From Nautilus pompilius (taxonomy: Eukaryota > Mollusca > Cephalopoda > Nautilida > Nautilidae): a stretch of 64,000 nt of DNA. Shown one piece after another: positions 13,763-25,113 of this stretch; position 1 is the stretch's first letter, and every line of letters starts with the position of its first letter. Both the position numbers and the translations under genes were made by a program. The stretch covers positions 1,612,001 to 1,676,000 of the forward strand of contig JACATO010000304.1 of the NCBI GenBank assembly GCA_018389105.1, written 5' to 3'. Below the pieces are notes generated by a model, which was not told the DNA's origin, ran no database searches, and saw only the letters and a program-made list of their open reading frames with translations.

Positions 13763-13784
13763 TGTGTGTGTGTGTGTGTGTGTG
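13763..13784. repeat. (TG)n microsatellite
   Basis: About eleven TG units, about 100 bases before the large (TC)n block. Confidence 0.9.
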
Positions 13785-13886
13785 AAGTATAATGATTAGC
13801 AAAACATCTGATTACCGTGATGATGTGAAGACGTGAAGCGACTTAGACCCGATCGGATGTGACCACTGAATCCTGTAGAATTAAAT

Positions 13887-13887
13887 T

Positions 13888-13958
<71 letters not shown>

Positions 13959-13972
13959 GCTCTCTCTCTCCA

Positions 13973-14044
<72 letters not shown>

Positions 14045-14112
14045 CTCTCATCTATCTCCATCTCTCTCTCTTCTCTCTCTCTCTCCATCTCTCTCTCTCT
14101 CCTCTCTCTCTC

Positions 14113-14184
<72 letters not shown>

Positions 14185-14250
14185 CTCTCCATCTCTCTCT
14201 CATCTCTCTCTCTCTCTCTCTCTCTCTCCATCTCTCTCTCTCTCTCTCTC
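13887..14250. repeat. (TC)n microsatellite, 364 bp
   Basis: Long CT/TC runs with scattered interruptions (CCT, CAT, TTCT). Interruptions recur, pointing to an old, internally duplicated array. Both strands give long Ser/Leu or Arg/Glu open frames that are not genes. Confidence 0.95.
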
Positions 14251-14632
14251 TTGTGACCCGGTAAACATGATTAAGCTCACTGAAGATGTTCGAAACATGA
14301 GCGTTCCTCGGAACGGCCTATTTACCACCCCTGACTAATTCTCGCAGAAATCAGCATCTATTTCCTTTTTATTCTGTCTAAAGTAGTACAGCGGATTAGG
14401 CCAAGCTGTGAAATAATGCTGAAAACGTTTGGCAACGTGTAAATAAGTAAATACTTATGAGGGCAAATGGCAAGGGCCGGCTAATCCAATTATACACGAG
14501 TTCAGTGTTGTAAAAAAAAGGTTTTGTTCTTGTTGTTCCTTTCCTCCTTATTGCACGATCATTAGGAGAAAAAAACCTCGGCCAAAAACTACGCTTTTCA
14601 AAAACAGATGTATCAAACTGATACTGTGTTAT

Positions 14633-15017
14633 ACACTGGTGGTCAAAATTATGAGATATACCGAAAAATCATACTGAAACGCAACATAAAAAAGGATAAT
14701 TAATCATGAATTAATTGTGTATATTACAGTTTAGTAACATTACAAATGGAATCGTAACAAACGATATCCTTCAAGCAGTTTTCCTCATCAAAATGTTCCT
14801 CTGTTAGCAGCCACAGCTGCACATAGTCGGGAATTCTGTCACATAGATTTAGCAATTCATCCGGTACAAAACATCTATATAAATTGGTCGTCCCCACAGT
14901 GTTTGCAACGTTAGCTATGACAGGACTACCATGGCTCAGACTGGGGATGGTGGCCGTGTAGTTGTAGAGCTGATCGTTTTTTCCAGCAAAACTCAACCTG
15001 ACTGTTCTACATCGCAT
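14633..15017 (-). other. possible decayed element with an unrecognised open frame
   Basis: TACACTGGTGGTCAAAATTA at 14633-14652 resembles a Tc1-type end. Right beside it is a 97-codon minus-strand frame (14724-15017) with FVPDELLNLCDRIPDYVQLW and an acidic TEEHFDEENC stretch. No transposase signature was seen and no second end was found. Confidence 0.22.
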
Positions 15018-18000
15018 GTTACTATCTCAAAAAAAGGCAGTGAAGAAAGCGACTTCGAGAAGCTGTCATGCAGCTCTGAAATCATTGCCAAATTGAGAAA
15101 ACCTTCAGAAATTTCTATAACTGGCATTGAGCCTAAAGTACTAAACAGAAAACCGATGGAGAAGAGAATTATGGACAGATGGATTTATGTTTGAACTTTT
15201 CAGCTCCAAAAAGAAACAGTGTTAGGCGGGAAACAGGAGAGGATTAGCAGACTGTTGTGTATTGAGTATAGTTGAACGCAGATGTGATTAAATTTCGTAC
15301 AAATTATATTGAAGCCTGAATTAATATTTCATATTCATCAAAATTCATTCTCAAAATAAGAAAACCTACTCAAGCAAGAACAAAAAAAAGAGGAAATGCC
15401 AAACAAAATGAAAGTAAAAAGATCCATTAAATAAATAGATTTAACTCTTTTTCAGCGGTTTTAAATATGTCCTACCTTTCTATATAAATTATTACTACTA
15501 TTCATCCTTCTAAAACTGTGTTTGTATGATAAGCCTAAAAATAAATGCATCATTTAATTAGTAGGTTTGTTTGAGCAACGTATTCCTAATAGACTTCCAC
15601 TTAATGTCCAACAAAACGCATTAGTTTTGTCACTTGAGTTTTTTGTTTTTCAAATAATTACTTTTTCTAAATATTTCCTTTCCGCTCAGATGGAAATGTC
15701 TTGCGGTCTTTACTAGAAAAATATTTTCAATGTTTTACATCGGCTTGTAGTGTCTGTAATTAATAGGTAACAGAAGCTTTAGAAGTTTTGTTTTTATAAG
15801 CGTTTTTCTTCTCCGTAACCAATGTACAAGAAGAGCCGAGGCTATGAGCCTTCTAATAGGTATTCTAAACTAAGCTGAACAAACACTATGCTGACTTATT
15901 AATCTTCTTGGAAAACATTCTCTAATCTTTCGCAAGTCTTTTACTGGTTCTTTTGCAAATATAATGTCGGCAAGTTATAGAGAATAACTTATAAGGAGAA
16001 ACTGAACATTCCAGAGTTTAAAATTAAGAGTTAAACACTAGAATTTTGTTAGCTTTAATACTCATATTATTACACTGATCCTGGGTTTTAGAGAAACTTC
16101 TTTTGTGACCCAAACGTTTCCTCTAAACATTTCAAATGATTTAAAACACTGTCAGTCTGCAGGCCTTAAAATAAATCCTTATTTGCTAAAGCGATTGCAA
16201 AAAGGAATTTAATATCGTTTTAGAGATAAACACTCCGCTATTATTTGCCAAAGTTTGATTGTATAGCTAAATATTCCAGCAAACCTTATTTACATTTTAA
16301 ATACACGGTACGGAACATTATACACAGCTTACCATCGCAGAAGGTCCCTATTAGGACCTTTCTTTATTTCTTTTTCTTTTAGATGCGGGAATAGACACGA
16401 AAACTCGGAAAACTTCTACGAGACCGGACGATTGAACAAAAAAACGAGAAAGGGCCGTGCTACGAAGGTACGCCAAACCGAAGCGGCCGCGCGACCCGCA
16501 CTGAAACTTGAGCCAATGACCGAACTTACCACTGAACCACCACGCCGCTTCTTCCGCTGGTTTCAGTCATCCATAACAAGAAAGAACTCTCTAATGCGGA
16601 AGTAGAAAAGGTCTCCTCTAAAAAATATTAGTTTATAAGAAACAGCTAGAATTGCTTACCAATCTTACCTAAAGGTAACATATCCTATAAAGTGTAACTC
16701 TTTAGAAAATAACAGATAATCTGCTTAGAAAATTAAATTTAAAACTTGAAATGATACTATATTTAATATTTAGAAAATAAAATGTAGAGATGATCTTTAC
16801 CTCAGACCGTACAGATATATTTTATGTTTCAAGTAAAATATAATTAAGTTTCTTTTCTCATAGTGCTGTCTTTAAAAAATGCCCCATAGATGCTGTTGCT
16901 TCACGAAAGTTCGTCTTTGACAGCAGTCATTAGAGCTAAAGTAAAGATAACCTGTAATGCAGTGTCACTGTTATCTATATAATGCTGCATCTATCAGTTC
17001 AAAGGCATGTCCAAATTTATTGATTTTTTTTTTTGGAGAATCGTGATTAAACGAGATGATGGTAATGTCCTCCTGAAATATTGTTATTGCGAAGATTTGC
17101 GATAAAAAATGCATGAATCTGAAGATAAAACTGTTAGTTTGGCATGTCTATCAGAAGATTGCAGCCATTTTTAATTATTTCTGGTTACTCTAAGTTGACA
17201 ACTAGTCCGAGCAAACTAGAAACTCAAATAAAAGGATCATAATTTTTGGGGGGCAGCTTATATGATTCGATAGTATAACCCGCCTTACGTCTTTTAAACA
17301 TTTACTAAACTGTAGATTTTAAAAGACGGGTAAAATTCGAAATTGTCAAACGTATCAAGACTAAAAGAGACTGACAATGTATTGTAAAAATGACGTTATT
17401 TCCCGGCCACGTGACGTCTTCCATCAGCGACATGACGGCAGAGTGGCAGCCGTTGTCATTCAGCCAGTCATACTATCATGCTAAAGAGGGTTAGAATCCT
17501 AGACGGCACCGGTCAATTGTCAGGAGATATTACGCAAACTCCACCACGTGCAAACTGGCAGATTTCAATTCTCGGACAAGGAACGGACAAAATCGACAAA
17601 ATAATTTCCACCAGTGTATTTATGCGCTCGTCTTAATAGTTAATTATAATGTGACCAAAATCGTATTTCTTTTTTGAAAAGAGTTGCATAGGAAAACTAA
17701 AGATTTAATTTCTACCTTTTCTTCTTACATCATCGCCGATTAGCTTTAACTGTCAGGTGCAAACGAAGCGAGGACTGACAACTAAGAGCTTGCATTTGTC
17801 TTTTATTACATTTTCTCAGAAATGCTTTGTTTCTCACTTACTTTTTTTAAAACGGGGAAGAATGTTGATCTGACGTGAAGAAAAAGACAAAAGCAGCGAT
17901 GATGCTTCGTTAAGGGGCCTTCAGCACCTGCATATGCGCGCCCTTTAAGGACTTGGTGACTAATCTGCTTGTTGCCGTTCTGCCAGTCACCGGCCCCTTC

Positions 18001-19123
18001 TCTGGCCGGCTGTCGACACTCTATAAAAATTACGTTTTATCTTCGTTTTAACTCTCTCGCTCTCTCTTTTTTTTTGTAATCTGAATTCCCCGTCGATTTG
18101 AATTACTAACCAATCAGATTTTGTCATCACAATTAACTCGTAATGAGCCCTGGGTGTCAGTTTCTGGCCGAGGACAAACCACCAGTGGAACGAGTCATCG
18201 TTGGCTTTTATTGCATCTTCCAGGGTTTGTTTTCTTAAAGAAGGCCACAAGAAGAGCCGACGGCCCTGTAATTGAAGCGCTGCAGTCGTCTCCCCTGGCG
18301 ATTAGACTCTACTTCGCGTGGCCTCAGTCCCAATCTCAGCCTTGCGACCGGTGAGCAAAACTATACCATCCTTGTCAAATTGGCATCTTGCAGAATAAAA
18401 AACCAGGATTAGGTTAACCAAATTGGATATTTGGATTCAATAGACCCTGTATTATTCTGGCCTAGCCGGTCGATGAAATATTATAAGCCTGAATGCCCGG
18501 CGTTATTTTAGAGATTCCCGTACAGAAAATGAAATTCTTCTCGATAAAGTATGGCCTGGCAGAGCGCTGATTGACATTCCAGGCTGTGGAAAGAGACAAG
18601 CATGCTTAAATCTCCGCGCAGAATTAAAACAATTTCCTTCCTACCCGCCCGCTACCGTGTTTGGAGTCTTCACTTAAATCCACTCAAAGTTTCCAGACTT
18701 AATTCCGAACCGACAACAGTACTGACATAGCTGTAATCTAATATCTTCTCTGTTTCTCACTGTATAAACTAACCTCTGCCTCACGTCCTTGTTTTTCACT
18801 CGATTCATTTCTATAAAAAATTATTAAAGTTTATTTTAAATTTACATTACGCAGGTCAAAGGTGCGTTCTCTGTACTAACAAATAGAAACATATTCACTA
18901 AGTATTAATACAATCGAATTGTTATTAAACAAGGTCCTATAAAAAAGTAGATCTTCATAAATAGCTCTTGTTGTTTTCGTTATATTTTGACATCACAAGC
19001 CTGATTACTGTAGAATATATTACTGAGATTTGTCTTATTATTATTTTACCAACAGGTTTGTGAGCCTACAGGACCCTAATCACTTACCTTTAATGTTTGT
19101 ATCACGGAATGTGCCGAACAGTA
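15018..19123. other. intergenic DNA
   Basis: Apart from the SINE-like patch, I see overlapping CACGTG and TGACGT motifs (17408-17417) and a GC-richer stretch at about 17930-18350 with short unassigned frames on both strands. Confidence 0.5.
16430..16555 (-). mobile_element. possible tRNA-derived SINE
   Basis: On the minus strand GCGTGGTGGTTCAGTGGTAA resembles a tRNA acceptor and A box, and GTGCGGGTCGCGCGGCC lies about where a B box would be. The patch is GC-richer than its surroundings. The B box is poor, so this could be another kind of repeat. Confidence 0.35.
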
Positions 19124-19560
19124 CAGGATGTTTATAACTTCTTTTGAGGGACTAAAATGTTAATAGCTGTTTAACTAAATAAAATAGATCGTATTATGAA
19201 GGCATGTTTTGAATTGAAGTCGGCTACTACAATGAAATGAAGGTTTAGGGCTCATTACATCATCAGACCATCATATGAAAACTTCATTAGTAATTGAGGC
19301 AAGATCCTGGAGCTCGGTTAATGACAAAAAATGTTTTAGAAAAAGAAAAGGCTCTGGTAGACCAGACTCTATTGCAGCTGTCGAAAAGCATTTTGAAGTC
19401 TCGTCTCACGAGAACTGAACATCCCCTTTTCAGCAGTTAATAAAATTTTGAAAGTGAAGCTGCGTCAACAAGGCAGGAATCAAAGGAGTCGTCATTCGTA
19501 TCACTCACCAACAACTAGAAGAATGCGTTCAAGTTATTTGCATATAGGACTGAACGCCGC
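19124..19560 (+). pseudogene. mariner/IS630-like transposase remnant (N-terminal region)
   Basis: At about 19341-19425 the + strand reads RKRKGSGRPDSIAAVEKHFE. It resembles the linker between DNA-binding helices in mariner-type transposases, where a GSGRP hook precedes IAAVEE-like sequence. A shifted frame continues with AVNKILKVKLRQQ, like the following helix-turn-helix. Upstream at 19124, ACAGGATGTTTATAACTT looks like an element terminus of the CAGGGTGT type. I could not find a catalytic segment. Stops and frameshifts make it non-functional. Confidence 0.45.
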
Positions 19561-20230
19561 ATCCTTGGAGATGAAGGCAGTTACTACGTAAAGGTTTTTG
19601 AAACTTCATCACTGTATCACTCAAATTGTTTAAGCTCGTGGCTTTGTAATATGATTCGTTTGCGACCTGATTTGCATAATAATAAATCATACATAGATTT
19701 ATTGAGTTGTCTCCCATGGAAGCGCTCTTTTATTGGTTAGATGTTATCAGTAAAAATATCGAATCCTGTTCAGTGGAACGCTTATTTTCAGCACGATGCT
19801 GTAGCACGAACTAATTAAAAGATACAAGAAATTAAAATTTTACTAAGATAATTTCGCCATCCGTTAGACCTTTACACTGTGATAACAACATTCTAGTTAC
19901 TTCATTACCAAGCTGTTGATAGCGGAATAGATTAGTAACAGCATCAAAAGACTTTCCTTTCTTCTTGAGCCAGAGCGGTATATGATTCTAAATCGAGTAA
20001 AGAATATACTGGATTTCGACTCCTCGCGACCAATTATAAGAGGGCACGGTTCTCCTTTATTTCAGACTTCGAAACGCAGGACGACATCAACTATAAATAT
20101 GGCTAAACCAGCGTCTGAATCTACGACGGCATTCGCACTAAGTGTGCCTAACAATTTCGTAAGGAAAAAAAAAACAAAAATATTTCCAGAAAGGTAGAAC
20201 TTGTCCGTGCTGAATAAAATGTTCAGAGCT

Positions 20231-20265
20231 GTGCTCGCTCGCTCGCCCGCTCTGGGAGGAGCGGG
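20231..20265. repeat. (GCTC)n run with GC hairpin
   Basis: Repeated GCTC units end in CCCGCTC-6 bases-GAGCGGG (20246-20265), a perfect 7-bp stem. Confidence 0.7.
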
Positions 20266-20545
20266 TTTGGCTCCGCAAGATGAAAAGTCGTCTTTACTTA
20301 ATCTTTAATCATTGAATAAGGAATCAAAAAAAAACATTTTTAACATAGTATTTACGAAACATTAAATGAGCACTGCTGATGTAAATATTACTAAACACGG
20401 TCTCTCCATTTATATCACAGAGCGGACTAGATGTTCTCACACTCTGCTTTCTCTACTTTTGTAGCCAATGAGTTTTACTTTATATAGAAAATACAGAAAG
20501 TCCTCTCCAAGATCATAAGATTTGCTCATGTCCTCTTAGAAATTT

Positions 20546-20653
20546 CATCTCAATCCCAGCAGACATTTCGAATCTTTTAAATGACTTCTGATAAAATACC
20601 ATCTCAATCCCAGCAGACATTTCGAATTTTTTAAATGACTTCTGATAAAATAC
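20546..20653. repeat. 54-bp tandem duplication
   Basis: Two adjacent copies of a 54-base unit starting CATCTCAATCCCAGCAGACA, nearly identical (one C/T difference in the TTCGAATYTTTTAAATG part). The high identity suggests a recent duplication. Confidence 0.92.
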
Positions 20654-22953
20654 CAAAATCCCTAATTTTAATTAACGTGTACCTACTCTCTCACACACAG
20701 CTTATAATCAGAAAAGGTCAGCTATACTCTTTCATACACACACTGTAGGATTTTAAGTTCTAAAAGTACACAAACTCTGATCTGTAAGACCAGGAACTTA
20801 CTATTCACAATTTTAGGATTAGTAATATTAAATGATCTAAAATTCCGTAAAAACAGAAATGCGAGGACAGGCATTTAGTATTTTTTTATGTTTTCTGTTT
20901 GGATGTTGTCTTCGTAAGTATAGTGAAGCAACCAAGATGAACTTACAACACCAGGAATAAGATATTGAGTTTATGCTCGTCCTTAAGTCAACTTCCAATT
21001 GGTCTACTCGATTTTTAATTCTGAAACTCTTAGTAACTATGCATTATGTAATTGTTAAACTAAAGTTAGAACTGAAACACTAAAACAAAATATTCTAGGC
21101 CAAGTTGAAAATATCAGACAGGCACAGGTAGCAAAAAAATATCAGTTAATCAAAACTTTTTACGCTAGTCTACAATTTGGTTCATCCGTGGTCCTCCTCC
21201 TAGCAGAACTTTTAAGGCACCGCAGCTCTCTGTTAAGCTGCAGAAAAGTCGGAGTATTGCTCTAAATGATGCGAGGAGATGAACTGTGTGACGTCGTTCT
21301 GATGCTTTCGTAGAAAGGTTGCAGAAGCTGCTGATCGGAACACGTCTGAATCGTTGCTAAGGAATTATTGCAACGCTTGATCCTCTTCAACTCTCGACTT
21401 CCGTGAAACCTTATTTCAGAAAGTCTTGCACGATCAGAAGTCTACCGGATTCGGGTCTACTGATCTGGGAAAATGCTCAGGAGAGGAAAGAGAAAAAAAG
21501 GGAAAATCGAGGAGATGATAATTTTTTTAATAGGAAGGTAAGGAAGTAAATTGTCTGGAGACATCTCGCTTTAAGGGGTTTTCTGAGGTTAAAGGAAAGA
21601 AATTCTTTAAGTGATGTTCCTTAGCTTTTAGATGCCTACTTAATACATCAGTGGATATCCAGTTGCTGTGATGGCAAAGTAAACATAAATGAAGGAAATG
21701 TGGATTCTGTGCTGCTGTTTATCCGAATTTTCTCCGAATATAATATTTTAACCCTTCTCTAATATCCCTATAACTTTCATGTTTTTTATGCAAATTCCTT
21801 CAAATTTGATATTCCGTCTGACCCTTTTATCGCACGCAAAGGCAAGCTGTAGCATACTATCCCATCCCCCCCTGTTTCGAGGCTTTATATAAGAATGATC
21901 CGTATCCCTTTTAAGTATAAGCGCCATTTTGAAATTCTGAATTAAAATTCTTTTTTATAAGTTTACGTGAATATTTTCTTGAAATAGAACTCCACCCCAC
22001 ACAAGGTGCTGACTGTTGTCTCTGGGGTGGAGCTGGTTGTCCAACTTCAAATGTATCATAATACAGCCTTCAAATTTGCGGAACTGCCTAATCCGCGGAT
22101 TACGCAAGGTAATTGCCCCATTCCCTGGAACGGCGTGCCTGTTTGCATAATCCGCGGAACAGGCACACGTGACTGCGTGATCCCGCAGGATGACAATCAA
22201 CTCCAGCCTCCATCGCCCCCCCCCTGTTTGCACGTCAAGTAAATCGATCTGGCACCGCGATCTAAACCTCTCTGCCAGAACCGGCTTCAGAATAATACCT
22301 TTTGATGTCTTCAGTCTTTACAGTTCACGATTTTCGCGAGCAGACGTAGAACATCTCACCTGGTCACGAGTGACGTCGCGACAACTGTTTCACTTCGTCT
22401 GGTGCCCGCTAGTCACCCCGCCGTATCTACAACCCCCGACGGGCGCCCTTTATTACTCGGAATAAACTCTCCGACTACTCACGTTTATCTATTGTCCGTG
22501 ACGTCACAAATGGTCTGTTCAAATCCACTTCGGAAAAATGTTTTCTCGTTGATTAAATTTTCAAATTTGATTTTTTTTCTCCTCCATCTTGCTGCACGTG
22601 CAAGTCAGCCATCGAATCAGCTTAAAGCAACATCGGTCACTCCGTGGGATCACGCAGATGAAGTGACTGCCCGATACCAGACAATGAGTAAAACTCCTTG
22701 CGTCATTCTCGGGAATTCTTCGCGTATTCCACGTTTGGGGCATGACAAATCTGTTGTATTAGCAATCAAAGTTAAAAGTTATTTAGCCCTAAATGTTTAA
22801 CTCATTCCCGGTAGAATATGGACCAATAGTCACGTGACAACTTTCCCCGGCGGAGGTTCACAAAGAAACGAACACGTATTACCACGAATGCGTAATCGAA
22901 TGAACTCATTACTTAAAACTGCATAAATAGAATAAGACCGGTTAGCCAGGTTT

Positions 22954-24079
22954 TTGCATCGAACTGAAGTCTGGCTGTACTTTGCTAATTCCGAAAATCA
23001 ACTCAATTTTTGTATACCAGGTCTAGATTTTTCTGCACATAAGTTGGCTCTTTACCGAAATAGTGATTGGTATACAGATGTACGTATAACATCCTTTCGA
23101 AAAGGAACCTCAAACTCAGCTAGTTGTTTTACAACTGTAAATCAACTATGTTTCTGTTGTTACATCGGAGGCTTATTTACATTTCTTGAAACGGAACATA
23201 ATCCGAACGAATGGAGTCTTTTTATCGACTCAACAAAGCGAAGCTTAAATGCGGCACTTTTACATAATGGAAATAGATGCCCAAGTGTTCCCGTTGGTCA
23301 TTCGGTTCATCTAAAAGAAAGAAACATATGAAAATATGGTAATTCTTCTTAATGCCATTCAATACGAAAGATACAAATGGAAAATCCGCGGAGACCTAAA
23401 AGTCATTGGTCTTCTCACTGGAATGCAAAGCGGATTTACAAAATATTGCTGCTTTATTTGCCTGTGGGATAACAGGGCTACCGAGGAACATCATGTAAAG
23501 AAAAAACTGCTCTCTTCGGTCAGGAAGGAGTATCAGCGATTAGTTGATCCTAAAGATGTATTGCTACCTCCCTCTACATGAAGCTCGGCCTTATGAAGAA
23601 CTTCGTTAGGGCCCTAAGCGACGACGGACGTGCATTTAAATATCTTAGCGAGAAGTTTCCTAACATCTCTGACGCCAAATTAAAGGAGAAGATTTTCGTT
23701 GGACCTCAAATAGGAATTCTTCTCAATGATGAAGTGCTTTTGAGCCAACTTGAACGAAAGGAATTACGAGCCTGGAATTCATTCAAGAGTACATGTCAGA
23801 ACTTTTTGGGCAACAATAAGTCCGAAAGATATCGGCGAATCATTAAGGAACTTTTGAATGCTTGTAAAGATCTGGGAGCGCGAATCTCTTTAATAATTCA
23901 CTTTTTGGACAGTCACTTCGATTCTTTTCCTGAAAATCTTGGAGATGTTTCTGATGAGCATGCTGAGAGGTTCCACCAAGATATTTCGCAAATAGAAAAA
24001 AAAAAAAAACTTTCGAGGTAAATGGGATCCAAAAAACGATGGCAGACTTCTGCTGGATGCTCAGAAGAGAAACATCTAG
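22954..24079 (+). pseudogene. frameshifted copy of an uncharacterised, element-borne invertebrate protein
   Basis: Three consecutive reading frames make up one protein-like region of roughly 370 codons. The first part (to about 23320) ends with ETEHNPNEWSLFIDSTKRS and a GHSVHLKE motif. After a shift around 23313-23323 the second part contains YKWKIRGDLK and GFTKYCCFICLWDNR. A second shift near 23570 leads to KLGLMKNFV, VGPQIG and a His/Asp/Glu-rich stretch ending AERFHQDI. A third, in a poly-A run at about 23998-24010, shifts to FRGKWDPKND and a stop at 24077. I recall the same motif order in uncharacterised, multi-copy predicted proteins of arthropods and other invertebrates, which suggests a mobile element; that is memory, not a search. 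No DDE triad is assignable. Cys-x-x-Cys in CCFIC and the His/Asp cluster near the end are candidate functional residues. The first part has no clear ATG start. The copy is dead as written. Confidence 0.62.
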
Positions 24080-25056
24080 TGGCAAATAAATCCCATTTCT
24101 AAGGATGCGAAGCACGATTATTGTTGAATTGATAAATTTTTGTCAAACCTTTCTGAAATAAAAGTTACAAGCTTTAATTCGCTTTATTTTATTTTTTTAA
24201 AATTTATTAAAAAGCGAATGATATAAATTACGTTTTGGACCATAGAACCAAAATATTTTCGATAATGGAACCAGTTATCTCAGAATCTTGGCCCGGTAGA
24301 GCTAAACCATTATTATATTCGCGATTTTCACCAGAAATTTAGTTATTATCAGGTGTTTAAGTCAGCGATGCAGAAAAAAAATTTTTTTTGTTGTTGACCA
24401 GTGCAATTAGAATGCAAAATTTGCATTTACAACGTAGAAGATCCAAAAGTCGCCCTTTAAACTGCTATTGCGGTCGGCGGATGTTGGATTTTGCGTGATA
24501 AACGTAAATCGCTCCCAACAAGTTTGATGCCGCGTGACAACCAGCCCCGATTCCCATACTTTATGACATTAAGGTGAAGTGAATATTTAAAATTCTGTGA
24601 TTTGTTAAATTTAAAAAATTTTTTTTAAAAAATACTAAGAAAAGTTTTAAAAGAAAAGTATGAAAAATCTCTCTGAACTCCATTTAAACAAACGTTATCT
24701 TCAAATTATAAAAATAAAATATTACCCAATTCTGGTGGATGGTAAAGGAGACAACCAACAATGTGAATGAGTTTGCGGGGTTGCTATGGAAACCATATTA
24801 ATGAAAGGTTGTGAATCCACGTATTCGAAGATGAATATCACGTGTTATAGAAATTTTTTCAAAGTTGCTTTGCAATCCCAGGCCTAAATATTTCGCTGAA
24901 GACTTCTTTAAAAACCTTATGCTGCAAGGGTGGTCCATGAAGGGAGAACCGGGGCTAAGTGGTTACAGCAAAAACGTCACGCGGTCTGACCTTCGATCAT
25001 AACTCATCTGGCGTTTAATTAGAAATTACTGGTGCTGTGACAACCAACTAACCACG

Positions 25057-25060
<4 letters not shown>

Positions 25061-25104
<44 letters not shown>

Positions 25105-25113
25105 CTCTCTCTC
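25061..25113. repeat. (TC)n microsatellite
   Basis: About 53 bases of TC with one TTCT interruption. Confidence 0.93.

Larger units (their letters stand above)
19561..22953. other. intergenic DNA
   Basis: Contains the 54-bp duplication and the GCTC hairpin. A GC-richer stretch at about 21990-22720 has several overlapping unassigned frames and two AATCCGCGGA motifs (about 22090 and 22149). Confidence 0.5.

Noticed and set aside
13859..14338. 159-codon Ser/Leu open frame (+) and the opposite Arg/Glu frame
   Set aside because: Produced by translating the (TC)n microsatellite; no real protein features.
16341..16360. Hairpin AAGGTCC/GGACCTT followed by T-rich DNA, like a bacterial terminator
   Set aside because: The window is animal nuclear DNA and no gene ends here; short hairpins are common by chance.
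22510..22530. GTTCAAATCCAC as a tRNA B box
   Set aside because: No A box or acceptor stem at the right distance.
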